23,302 nt of DNA, from positions 1-23,302 of IMG/VR virus record IMGVR_UViG_3300043772_000861; one strand, given 5' to 3'. The position numbers and the translations under genes were made by a program. Positions 9,681 to 17,262 of the stretch are shown piece after piece. Position 1 is the stretch's first letter; every line of letters starts with the position of its first letter. Source of the DNA: a virus. The notes below the pieces were generated by a model that was not told where the DNA came from, ran no database searches, and saw only the letters and a program-made list of their open reading frames with translations.

Positions 9681-10312
9681 ACGAGATGACACTGACAAAT
9701 AGAACAATGGTTCCGCCCGGTGGATACCCATTCAAGCACCCGATCACCGGCCACAATTTCAACAGCGGCACATACAATTTACTGCTTTGGCAGGTTCGCG
9801 ACTACTGCACTGCCAACGGATTTCCGCCCGTTGCCGAGGCGGAAATCGAGCAATATATCTGCGAGCAGCTTGGTCCGCAGACCGCACGCCGTTTCTGTTC
9901 CGGTGACGGAATCTCGGTCAGCGGCGTGGATTTGCAGTGGAGCGATATTTGGGCAGGAACGAAGGTGCTGGCGTCATTCATCATCGGGGGTCGCAAAACT
10001 GTGGACAGAGAGGAAGCTGAACGTCGGGCGCAAATCTGTTTCCTATGCAGCCGCAACGCCCAATACTCTAAACCGTGCGGCGGAGACTGCCCTGAACTGG
10101 CTGACACTGTTGCGGCGATTGTCGGAGGAGAAGGAACCACGCGAGATTTGGACCTGCACGCCTGTTCCGTGTGCAAATGCAGCAATAAAGCCCAGGTTTG
10201 GGTGCCGATTGAGCACCTAAAACGCGGTGTGACGCCGGAAATGATGCCACTTTTCCCGCCAAAATGCTGGAAACGGCAGGGAATTGAGGAGATGGACGCG
10301 GAAATTGTTTGA
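9677..10312 (+). CDS. Cysteine-rich putative zinc-binding phage protein between terL and portal
   Basis: This 211-residue protein has a clear Cys pattern in its second half: C121-x2-C124, C134-x3-C138, then C163-x2-C166-x-C168, with C197 near the end. That is enough for one or two structural zinc sites. Between the clusters lies a conserved-looking core (CPELADTVAAIVGGEGT), and after them KAQVWVPIEHL. The N-terminal 110 residues look globular and carry no recognised motif. The start ATG 9677 overlaps the terL stop; an in-frame ATG at 9686 is an alternative, and neither has a good Shine-Dalgarno site. The place between terL and portal suggests packaging or head assembly, but it does not look like a helix-turn-helix small terminase. 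The zinc call is motif-based and the function is unknown. Confidence 0.8.
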   Translation: MNEMTLTNRTMVPPGGYPFKHPITGHNFNSGTYNLLLWQVRDYCTANGFPPVAEAEIEQYICEQLGPQTARRFCSGDGISVSGVDLQWSDIWAGTKVLASFIIGGRKTVDREEAERRAQICFLCSRNAQYSKPCGGDCPELADTVAAIVGGEGTTRDLDLHACSVCKCSNKAQVWVPIEHLKRGVTPEMMPLFPPKCWKRQGIEEMDAEIV

Positions 10313-10337
10313 CTATTTACGCAAACAACGTAAAAAC
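10309..10337 (+). promoter_or_regulatory. Putative promoter with dyad operator before the portal gene (copy 1)
   Basis: A perfect inverted repeat TTTACG-(7 bases)-CGTAAA covers 10316-10334. It is preceded by TTGACT (10309-10314), a good -35-like box, and runs into TAAAAA (10331-10336), a weak -10-like box, with a 16-base spacer. The element fills most of the 34-base gap before the portal ATG, in a stretch where other genes overlap. The same arrangement recurs at 19623-19652. Promoter and operator roles are inference. Confidence 0.5.
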
Positions 10338-10346
10338 TCCGCACAG

Positions 10347-12671
10347 ATGACAAACCAAGCTCCTCCAGACGGGAAACTTGCTGACTTAACCAAGTCAGGG
10401 GAGCCGATTAAATCGCGCGTCTCAGACCCGAAGCACGCGCTGAAAATCTGTCAGCGATTCGTTAATGACGACCGGCTAAGGGCTGCTCGTCGCGCCAAAG
10501 TGCAGGGCGCATTTGACGGCAACGCCCCAAAGGCACAGGGCGATCTTATCAGGGCCGGACGCGGAAACGATTCCAACCTGAACTTCAAGCGGCATCGCGG
10601 AAACATTATGAACGCTTGGACGCCGTTCTTCGATATGGTGTGCGAGGTTCCGCTCTGCATTGACGGCGATCTGGACTACGGCGACGCGGCTCAGGACGCG
10701 GAATTGATGCGCGGGTTTGCCGAGTATTTTCACAGCATGGTTTTCAACTGGCGCGGGTTTGACGACATGAGTCAGCTTTGCGACCTGCAAATGCTTCTAC
10801 ACGGTCCCGGCGTGCTGGCGTGGGAGGATTCGCTGGATTGGCGTCCGAAGGCGATTCTGGCGGGGAACATATACTTTCCAGACGGCACCGAGCTTTCCCT
10901 GGACAACTGCGAAATGGCGATGGTCTTTACGCCCATGAGCGCCGGCCAACTCTGGCGCAAGATTGAGAACGAAAAGGCCGCGAAGGCTGCGGGCTGGAAT
11001 GTCGAGGCGGTGAAGAATGTCATCATGGACAGCGCCACCAACGGCAGCGAAGCCTACGGATGGAATCGCGAGTGGCAGCGGTGGAATCAGGCGTTTAAGA
11101 ACGGCGACATCTACGTGACGCAAACGCAGACGAAACGCATCCAGCTTTCCACGTTGTTTGTCGAGGAAATGGACGGAACGATTTCGCAGAAGATCGTCCC
11201 TGCAAAAGAGGGGCAGGCAAATTTCGATTTCATCTTCGACAGCCAAAGCCGGTATGAGGGCTGGGACCAGTGCATCTGTCTGTTCCCCTACGACATTGGG
11301 GCCGATGGAACGTATCATTCCATCAAGGGGTTAGGCACTGACATCTACCCGTTCTGCGCGTTGCTGAATCAGATTGACAACAGCATTGCTGACCTTGTGG
11401 TAACAGGCATCAAGCCGATGTGGCAACCGACCACGAACGCCAAGCTGGAAGACTTCAAGATGGTAAAATGGGGTGGCGGCAACTTCATCCCGAACGGAAT
11501 CAACCCGCTCCAGTTGAACATGAGTCAGGGGATCAATCCGGCGCTGGAAGTGTCCGCTGCTTTCACTCAAACGCTAATTCAGAACACCGCAGCATCCAAT
11601 CAGCAGGATTTGGCTGCGCCGACCGTGGAGGAAACAGCCAAGGGAGCGATGATTCGTGCCGCCGAACGAGCGAAGGTTTCCAAGGGACTGCACAACCGAT
11701 ACATGCGGTGCAAGGACCGGCAGTATTCGGAGATGTGGCGTCGGGCGACAAACCCTGATTTGAAGCCTTGGCATCCTGGCGCAAAAGAGGCGCTAAAGTT
11801 TCAGGAACGGTGCTACAAACTTTGCGACAAGCTGGGAGTGGAGCACAAGGCGTTGCAGGCAGTGACAGGCATCCGAGCCAATCGTTCGCTGGGGCTTGGC
11901 AGCGCGGCCATGCGAATTGAAATCGTCAATCAGTTGATGGCGAACATAGACCGCTTCGATGAGGTGGGGCAGAACGAAATCAAACGCCAGTTCGTTTCGG
12001 TGATGACGAGCTTCCACAGCGTTGACGCCATTGTTCCAAGTCTCACAACCGGACGGGACGCCACCAACGATGCGGCACTTGCGGCGCAGGAAGACAATGG
12101 CTTCTCGATGCTTGGCGAAGAGGCGGAGGCGATGGTTGTGCCGGGACAAAATCACGTCATTCATCTGGAGGTTCACATTCCGTCCATGCAGAAAGATATG
12201 GCAATGTGCCAGGCCGGAGAGCAGGCACCGGAAGAGTGCGACAAACGATTGGAGGCGAAAGGCAAACACGCAGGCGAGCATCTTGCCAAGCTCGCTGGAA
12301 ATCCTACGCGCAAACGCGAATACAAGCAGTTCAAGATGGCGTTGGATGAGCTGGCCGCGTTCAAGGATCAACTTGAAGCCATGCTGGAACAGCAGGCAGA
12401 AGACGCGCCTCCGCCGCCTGACCAGCCGACGCCTGAGATGGCGAAGGTGCAGGGCAATTTGGCGATCAAAGCCGAGAAAGAACAAGCCACGATGCAACTG
12501 CGCGAGCAGAAGCAAGCGTTCGATCAGCAGATGAAGTTGCAACAGGCCGCGTTCGACAAGGCGCTGGCCGATGCCAAAGCGGCGGCGGACATCAACCGTT
12601 CCACGGCAGAGAGTCGCGCCTATACAGCGATGGACATGGAAAAGGCAGCAACCGAAAAAACCGATGAGTAA
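10347..12671 (+). CDS. Portal-like protein
   Basis: This 774-residue protein would form the ring at the capsid vertex through which DNA passes and to which the tail binds. The call rests on position (after terL, before the scaffold), on size, which fits the large portals of short-tailed-like phages, and on the sequence texture. It has an acidic N-terminal part with many Trp and Phe, then a region near residues 327-355 (KGLGTDIYPFCALLNQIDNS) typical of the portal core. A helical segment follows at about 420-450, and there is a long Gln/Lys/Glu-rich C-terminal helix from about 665 after a proline knot (EDAPPPPDQPTP). I chose ATG 10347. The frame can be extended to a TTG at 10284, but that would overlap the upstream gene by 29 bases and put the dyad element inside the coding region. 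No Shine-Dalgarno site is seen. The next ATG follows its TAA directly. Confidence 0.75.
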   Translation: MTNQAPPDGKLADLTKSGEPIKSRVSDPKHALKICQRFVNDDRLRAARRAKVQGAFDGNAPKAQGDLIRAGRGNDSNLNFKRHRGNIMNAWTPFFDMVCEVPLCIDGDLDYGDAAQDAELMRGFAEYFHSMVFNWRGFDDMSQLCDLQMLLHGPGVLAWEDSLDWRPKAILAGNIYFPDGTELSLDNCEMAMVFTPMSAGQLWRKIENEKAAKAAGWNVEAVKNVIMDSATNGSEAYGWNREWQRWNQAFKNGDIYVTQTQTKRIQLSTLFVEEMDGTISQKIVPAKEGQANFDFIFDSQSRYEGWDQCICLFPYDIGADGTYHSIKGLGTDIYPFCALLNQIDNSIADLVVTGIKPMWQPTTNAKLEDFKMVKWGGGNFIPNGINPLQLNMSQGINPALEVSAAFTQTLIQNTAASNQQDLAAPTVEETAKGAMIRAAERAKVSKGLHNRYMRCKDRQYSEMWRRATNPDLKPWHPGAKEALKFQERCYKLCDKLGVEHKALQAVTGIRANRSLGLGSAAMRIEIVNQLMANIDRFDEVGQNEIKRQFVSVMTSFHSVDAIVPSLTTGRDATNDAALAAQEDNGFSMLGEEAEAMVVPGQNHVIHLEVHIPSMQKDMAMCQAGEQAPEECDKRLEAKGKHAGEHLAKLAGNPTRKREYKQFKMALDELAAFKDQLEAMLEQQAEDAPPPPDQPTPEMAKVQGNLAIKAEKEQATMQLREQKQAFDQQMKLQQAAFDKALADAKAAADINRSTAESRAYTAMDMEKAATEKTDE

Positions 12672-12947
12672 ATGACTAAGGCGGATTTCATTAAGGAGTG
12701 GGGCGCGGACTGGCGCAAACTGGCCGGCAAACCAATCTTCGCGGCGTTGCTATCAGCGATAGATGATGAAAGCCCTTCGCGAATCATTGCCGCGCGAAGT
12801 GATGCGGACGTTCTGCACGGTGGACCCGTGCTGGCCGCTGAGATTCGCGGACATGAACGGCTGCGCGCCTTCCTTGTTTCACTATCCACCGAGCAGGACA
12901 AACATTTTGAGCCGGACGACAAATTCGGAGAACCTGAAAAAATATGA
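12672..12947 (+). CDS. Small 91-residue phage protein between portal and scaffold
   Basis: ATG 12672 follows the portal stop with no gap. The product is acidic, mostly helical in appearance, and carries no signal peptide or membrane helix. Recognisable pieces are a Trp-rich N-terminus (FIKEWGADWRKLAG) and a Leu/Arg-rich helix (ERLRAFLVSL) before an acidic tail. Small proteins of this type are common between portal and scaffold genes in tailed phages, but I cannot name a family. Its TGA overlaps the scaffold ATG (ATGA at 12944-12947). The coupling suggests that it is made in step with portal and scaffold and acts in head assembly, which is inference. Confidence 0.7.
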   Translation: MTKADFIKEWGADWRKLAGKPIFAALLSAIDDESPSRIIAARSDADVLHGGPVLAAEIRGHERLRAFLVSLSTEQDKHFEPDDKFGEPEKI

Positions 12948-14110
12948 GCACTACCATTGCGGAAGCCCCGCCAGCCGAAAACAAGCCAAGCCCGTTTCAT
13001 GCGGCGCTGGAAAATGCGTTCAAGGGAGACGACGCGCCACCTGTCGAAACCAAACCGGAAGCAGTCGCCAAGCCTGCCGAGGCTGCTAAGGAAAGCTCTA
13101 AGTCGGTTCCTGACACACTGTTCAAGAAACCCGACGCCGAGGCCAAGCCTGCGGACGAGCCGCCGGCACCAAAGGCCGCTGCGGATGAGATTGCCGAGCC
13201 GCCAAAGCTGGACGCCAAGGGCAAGGCAGGGTGGGAGGCGTTGAAGAAAACGGCACGAGAAGAGGCGACCAAGCGGGCGGAACTTGAGAAGCAAATAGAG
13301 GAGTGGAAATCCAAAGGCCGCGATCCAGAGACTCTGGAAAAGGCGTTGTCGGAGCGCGACAAGAAGCTGTCTGAATACGAGGCGAAGGTGGCGCGGGTTG
13401 ACCTGGAATCGAGCGAAAGTTTCCAGCGCGAAATCGTGGAACCGCGCAACCGCGAGATGCAACGCGCCAAAGCATTTGCCGAGGAAATCGACGCTAACCC
13501 GGAGGAACTGACTGCGGCACTGTCACTGACCGGAAAGGCGCGCGCCAACGCGCTTCGCGATCTGGCGCTTGACCTAGACCCGGTGCAGAGCGGTCGGCTG
13601 GGGCGCATCATTGAGAAGATGGACGAGTTGCATGAGCGCGCCGAGTCGGAGCGGGCCAATGCCAAGACGTATCTGGAACAGCGCACGGAACGCGAGCGTT
13701 TGGACAAGCTGGCCGAGCATGGCGAGTTCGTAAAAACCAAGTTCCTGCAATTCGAGGACACCACCAAGCGGCTCAAGGCGCGGCTGGAAATCCTAAACCA
13801 AGTGGACGGTCACGAAGATTGGAACACCAAGTCAAAGGCCGTTGTGGAAAGCGCCCGCGCTTACATTCAGGAAAATCCCTACGCCGATGTGGAGGCGGTG
13901 ATTGAGGCGAAGGCCATGCCGGTTTATCGTGAACTGTTTCTGGAAACTCGCGAACGCGAGGCGGCACTGGAATCAAAGGTTGCTGAAATGGAGAAGGAAC
14001 TGAAAGCGATTCATGGACGTTCACCGTCTCTGACGCAGCGCGGGGCAGCGGCAGAAGTTGGCAACAAGAAGCCGTTTAGCTCCATGATTGCGGAGGCGTT
14101 CGGGCAATGA
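12944..14110 (+). CDS. Scaffold-like head assembly protein
   Basis: This 388-residue protein is strongly charged, has almost no Cys and few hydrophobic runs, and fits an internal scaffold that directs capsid subunits into a prohead and then leaves. The N-terminal 90 residues are disordered and rich in Pro, Ala, Glu and Lys. Residues of about 90-160 and 180-290 are long Glu/Lys/Arg coiled coils. The C-terminus ends in a small hydrophobic or amphipathic patch (KKPFSSMIAEAFGQ), the kind of motif many scaffolds use to bind the coat protein. No protease motif is seen. It starts at ATG 12944 overlapping the previous stop; a GGAG at 12927-12930 is rather far away. In most phages the capsid gene would come next. 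Here seven glycan-related genes intervene, starting at an ATGA overlap with this stop. Confidence 0.75.
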   Translation: MSTTIAEAPPAENKPSPFHAALENAFKGDDAPPVETKPEAVAKPAEAAKESSKSVPDTLFKKPDAEAKPADEPPAPKAAADEIAEPPKLDAKGKAGWEALKKTAREEATKRAELEKQIEEWKSKGRDPETLEKALSERDKKLSEYEAKVARVDLESSESFQREIVEPRNREMQRAKAFAEEIDANPEELTAALSLTGKARANALRDLALDLDPVQSGRLGRIIEKMDELHERAESERANAKTYLEQRTERERLDKLAEHGEFVKTKFLQFEDTTKRLKARLEILNQVDGHEDWNTKSKAVVESARAYIQENPYADVEAVIEAKAMPVYRELFLETREREAALESKVAEMEKELKAIHGRSPSLTQRGAAAEVGNKKPFSSMIAEAFGQ

Positions 14111-15117
14111 TTCTCGTCATTGCGTTCTGCCAGAAAGACAAGGCGACAACCGTTCGTCTTGCCAACTGGATTGCAGAATTAGGCGGCACGTCCCGGCATG
14201 ATTTGCTGCTAGCATTTCACGAAGACACCACGCCGGACCCGATTCACGAAATCCTCAAACCGCACTTCAACCACGTCGGCGGATTCAAGATTAGCGACTC
14301 GGAGACGACTTACCCGGCCATTGCCAATATCATGTGGCATGAGTGCGTGAAGACCGTTGCGGACCAGTTCAATGTGCCGTGGTTCTGGATGGAACCGGAT
14401 GCCGTGCCGCTGGTGCCGGAGTGGTTGGACAAGATCGAGAACGAATACCTTGCGGCCAAGAAGCCGTTTATGCTCGACCGGGTGACGACGCCGACGCGTT
14501 CGCACAATAGCGGCGTGGGAGTGTATCCAGGCAGGGTGCGCGACTACACCATTCGCCTGTGGGAGCTTTCAAACATCCCGTGGGACGTATTCTTGGCGGA
14601 GGAGTTCACGCCGTTCACGCATCATACCGCGCTGATTCACGATAAGTTTTACCGGGTTTGGGAAGACCCGAACAGCGGTCCTCCGATTTTTCCTGACGCC
14701 GAATCGCTGTCCATCATTGAGCCGGGTGCCGTGCTTTTCCATCGTAACAAGGATGGCAGCCTAATGGATCGTCTGCGCGAATCGCGGGGTGGTGTAATTG
14801 CAGCACAGCCGCACTCATCGGCGGTAGGAGCTTGTTCAAGTCAAGCCCCCGCAACTGGTTTGGCTATTCGGTTGCATACTCCGACAGAAGACGAGAAAAA
14901 ACTAATGCATGAGATTGATGAGCTAAAAAAACAGCGAGATGAAAGAATGGTTTATTGGGAAAAGCGAGAGATGGAATTACTTGGTAAAATAGGTGAATTA
15001 TCCGCGCCGCAATCCTTATACCAAAAGCAAAACAAAGCGAAAAAGCAGCGCACGCCGGAACAGATTCAGGCCGCGAAGGACAGGATGGCGAAGGCGCGTG
15101 CCGGGAGGAAGAAGTGA
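14107..15117 (+). CDS. Glycosyltransferase-like protein (GT-A type) with a charged C-terminal tail
   Basis: The first 225 residues of 336 look like a small GT-A-fold glycosyltransferase. There is an opening beta strand (MILVIAFCQKD) and a central WFWMEPDAVPLVPEWLDKI at about 92-110, where E96-P97-D98 stands where the metal-binding DxD usually lies. An EEFTPFTHHTALIH segment follows near 165-178, and an IEPGAVLFHRNKDG end near 204-217. Substrate is unknown. Residues 255-336 form an appended Lys/Glu coiled coil and basic tail whose DNA (about 14860-15030) is visibly more AT-rich than its surroundings. Start ATG 14107 overlaps the scaffold stop and has GGAGG at 14092-14096. Its TGA overlaps the GTG start of the next glycosyltransferase. 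The glycosyltransferase call is by motif and neighbours; the exact family is unsure. Confidence 0.65.
   Translation: MILVIAFCQKDKATTVRLANWIAELGGTSRHDLLLAFHEDTTPDPIHEILKPHFNHVGGFKISDSETTYPAIANIMWHECVKTVADQFNVPWFWMEPDAVPLVPEWLDKIENEYLAAKKPFMLDRVTTPTRSHNSGVGVYPGRVRDYTIRLWELSNIPWDVFLAEEFTPFTHHTALIHDKFYRVWEDPNSGPPIFPDAESLSIIEPGAVLFHRNKDGSLMDRLRESRGGVIAAQPHSSAVGACSSQAPATGLAIRLHTPTEDEKKLMHEIDELKKQRDERMVYWEKREMELLGKIGELSAPQSLYQKQNKAKKQRTPEQIQAAKDRMAKARAGRKK
15104..15108 (+). promoter_or_regulatory. Shine-Dalgarno site that supports a GTG start
   Basis: GGAGG lies five bases before the GTG at 15114, which itself overlaps the upstream TGA (GTGA). No ATG lies near this point in the frame, and the translation from GTG begins at once with a typical GT-A first strand. 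The site therefore fixes the start. Confidence 0.7.
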
Positions 15118-15803
15118 ACTGCGACATCTTCATCCGCAGCTACGAAAAGGATTTCGAGTGGTTGAAATACTGCCTTCGTTCCATTCAGAGATTCGCCACC
15201 GGATTCAGGAACGTAATTGTGGTGGTGCCGAATGGACAAACGCCACCGACCGGGTCAGTCGAAAAGGTATTCTTCGTGCATGAAGGATGCGACGGATACA
15301 TGCACCAGCAACTTACCAAGCTGCACGCGGACTGCTTTTCGGACGCTGACGTGTTTCTCTGCATGGATAGCGATACGATATTCACTCGGCCAATCTCGGC
15401 TGGAGATGCGTTTGCGCCGTGGCTTTACACGCCATACGCCAGCCTGAACGATCCAAACACGATGACATGGCGGAAGGTGGTTGAGAAAGCCATAGGGGTG
15501 CTGCCGGAATACGAGTTCATGCGGCGGCATCCACTGAGCGTTCAGCGATGGATGATGCAAGGATTACGCGAGTTCTTCTGGCAGAAGCACGGCATGAGCT
15601 TGGAAAGCTACATCATAGCGCAGCCGGGGCATGAGTTCAGCGAGTGGAATGTGATTGGTGCTTGGCTGTGGTATTTCCACCGGAGTAAAGTCCAGTGGCA
15701 GAATACGGATGAGAAATTGGGCGTGCCGTTCGTGCATCAGTCGTATTCGTGGGGCGGACTCAACGATGACATTCGCAAAAACCTGGAGGCGGCGTTGGCA
15801 TGA
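15114..15803 (+). CDS. GT-A glycosyltransferase, DUF6492-like, with DSD motif
   Basis: This 229-residue protein opens with a first strand and helix (CDIFIRSYEKDFEWLKYCLRS) like the DUF6492 type of glycosyltransferase-like proteins. It has GYMHQQLTKLHAD near 61-73 and a clear DxD motif D85-S86-D87 within FLCMDSDTIFTRPI. A second acidic acceptor-side motif (HEFSEWNVIGAWLWY) is near 173-187, and a C-terminal HQSYSWGG follows. The DxD residues would bind the metal and the nucleotide-sugar phosphates. Donor and acceptor sugars cannot be read from sequence. There is no signal peptide or membrane helix, so it would act in the cytoplasm. It is coupled to genes on both sides (GTGA in, ATGA out), which makes successive sugar additions by the neighbouring transferases plausible. 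Confidence 0.8.
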   Translation: MNCDIFIRSYEKDFEWLKYCLRSIQRFATGFRNVIVVVPNGQTPPTGSVEKVFFVHEGCDGYMHQQLTKLHADCFSDADVFLCMDSDTIFTRPISAGDAFAPWLYTPYASLNDPNTMTWRKVVEKAIGVLPEYEFMRRHPLSVQRWMMQGLREFFWQKHGMSLESYIIAQPGHEFSEWNVIGAWLWYFHRSKVQWQNTDEKLGVPFVHQSYSWGGLNDDIRKNLEAALA

Positions 15804-16507
15804 GTAACGTCCTTGTGCTCGTCCTAAGCTCCCGCCGTGAGCCGTGGGGCGACCTTATGGACGTTTCACTGGCGACATGGGACGCCGAACCGCATCCGCA
15901 AGTCCAGACGCTTTACTACTGCGCTCACGGCAGCAACGCGCTTTTTCGTGATAACGTGCGCTATTCCGCAATGGAGGATTCTCTGGAGAATATCAGTCCG
16001 CGAACCTTCGAGGCGCTAAAGTGGGCGCTGGATATTCAGGGATGGGATTATCTTGCCCGGCCAAATTCAAGTTGCTATGTCCACAAAGGAAATCTGGCAA
16101 AACATTGTGACACGCTTCCGAAGACCGGAGTGCTGCGCGGAGCATGGACGGGCGGGAATGATGGCTTTTTGTGGGGAGGCGGGCAATACATCATCTCTCG
16201 GGATGTCGTGGAGCGAATGGTTGCTGCTGGAGGATGGAAGAACGGGCTAATGGACGACGAGGCATTAACGGACTGCGCGAAAGGCGCTGGGGTTTCAATG
16301 GATCAAGGGTGCGTATTTGCCACGATTGACGACCAATTTGAAGGGAAGTGGCTATGCATGACCTACGGGCTTGGCGAGCCGTTCACTTTCACCGACTTTG
16401 CAGACTTGAAAAAGGCCGATGGGCACTTCTTCTTCCGGGTGAAGCAGGATCACAGTCGCAGGTTGGACGAGAAGCTAATGCGCGAGCTAAAAAGAAACCT
16501 TCCATGA
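15800..16507 (+). CDS. Glycosyltransferase-like protein of galactosyltransferase/fringe type, DxD not obvious
   Basis: The 235-residue product begins with a beta strand (NVLVLVLSSRREPWGD). A WDYLARPNSSCYVH motif follows at about 82-95, then WGGGQYIISRDVVERM at 125-140, MDDEALTD at 151-158 and a C-terminal FFFRVKQDHSRRLDEKLM. Order and spacing resemble GT31/fringe-like proteins and their viral relatives, in which an R-x-N-S-S motif can replace the DxD and the GGGxYxxS segment lines the active site. E154 or D153 may serve as base. The start ATG 15800 overlaps the previous stop and has GGAGG at 15785-15789, and the gene ends in ATGA with the next. The missing classic DxD lowers certainty about metal dependence. 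Substrate is unknown. Confidence 0.65.
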   Translation: MSNVLVLVLSSRREPWGDLMDVSLATWDAEPHPQVQTLYYCAHGSNALFRDNVRYSAMEDSLENISPRTFEALKWALDIQGWDYLARPNSSCYVHKGNLAKHCDTLPKTGVLRGAWTGGNDGFLWGGGQYIISRDVVERMVAAGGWKNGLMDDEALTDCAKGAGVSMDQGCVFATIDDQFEGKWLCMTYGLGEPFTFTDFADLKKADGHFFFRVKQDHSRRLDEKLMRELKRNLP

Positions 16508-17262
16508 TTTACACCTTCGACACTAAGCGGGCGCAACTGCGAGACGGATTCTATCAGACCGGCAGTGGGCCGCGTCGCGTGCTAATTGTCGGTTCTTGTC
16601 GCACGATGGCCTTCCTGAACTACCTTTCAACGTGGAACGAGATGAGTGGAAACGGAATGACAATCCGTTATATCAACCCGTTTGACTGGCACTGGAACGC
16701 GGCGGATGAGCTGGTGGATTTGGAAAAGGCGATTGACTCTCTGGAAATCAACAGCGGAATCCTTTCCGTGATAGGGGACACCGATATATTCATTCACGAA
16801 CACTACGGGAACTACGGGATGTTCAATACATCGCGTGACGCATCCAAGAATATCTATCAGTTCGGGATGAAGGCTGAAACCGACATCAGCATCCCAAACT
16901 TTCACGATCACTTCATTCTCTACAACGATTTCGCGGCGTTCGGTGAGGTGCCGGAAGATTGGAAAGAGCGAGGATTGGCTGCGGTGGAAAAGTTTTGCGA
17001 CCTTTGCGACAAGACCAGCTTTCCAGAAATGGCGGACTACTTCCGCAATAACTGGCGAAATACGCGCCTATTCTGGACTCCAAACCATACCGGAGCGCTG
17101 TTCACGCTCTACCTGTTCCGGCAGATGAACGACAAGTTCCTGCATCTTTCGATGGAAAACGATTTCTGGCAGCGGATTGGCGGTGACGATATGTTTCGCG
17201 AACCGCATACTCCCGTCCATCCAAAGGACATCGAAGCCTACGGACTTACATGGAATCACTAG
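16504..17262 (+). CDS. WcbI/GDSL-like putative polysaccharide-modifying protein
   Basis: I place the start at ATG 16504 (ATGA overlap with the previous gene). The same frame is open upstream to 16348, but that part lies in another gene. The 252-residue product has an early strand-turn-helix VLIVGSCRTMAFLNYL at 26-41, reminiscent of the nucleophile region of WcbI-type proteins (usually GNCQ) and of GDSL hydrolases. It also has HEHYGNYGMF at 98-107 and a late WTPNHTGALFTLYLFRQM at 191-208 with a possible catalytic His. WcbI-like proteins are implicated in capsule polysaccharide acetylation. In this cassette an acyl transfer or hydrolysis on the glycan would fit, but similarity is weak and read by eye. 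It overlaps the next gene by 13 bases. Confidence 0.5.
   Translation: MIYTFDTKRAQLRDGFYQTGSGPRRVLIVGSCRTMAFLNYLSTWNEMSGNGMTIRYINPFDWHWNAADELVDLEKAIDSLEINSGILSVIGDTDIFIHEHYGNYGMFNTSRDASKNIYQFGMKAETDISIPNFHDHFILYNDFAAFGEVPEDWKERGLAAVEKFCDLCDKTSFPEMADYFRNNWRNTRLFWTPNHTGALFTLYLFRQMNDKFLHLSMENDFWQRIGGDDMFREPHTPVHPKDIEAYGLTWNH

Noticed and set aside
8547-9731. Long minus-strand open frame (394 codons) opposite terL
   Set aside because: It is antisense to clear terminase motifs, with His/Arg-rich shadow composition and no supporting start or context.
10284-10346. Upstream TTG start for the portal gene
   Set aside because: It overlaps the previous gene by 29 bases, would put the dyad element in coding sequence, and the added residues look untypical. 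ATG 10347 is preferred, though not proven.
14925-14934. Second in-phase A-run (A AAA AAA C) in the first glycosyltransferase
   Set aside because: A -1 slip would end within a few codons, and the run lies in an A-rich linker, so it is probably only composition.
16348-16503. Upstream extension of the WcbI-like gene
   Set aside because: The region encodes the end of the previous glycosyltransferase in another frame; the ATGA junction at 16504 is the usual arrangement in this cluster.
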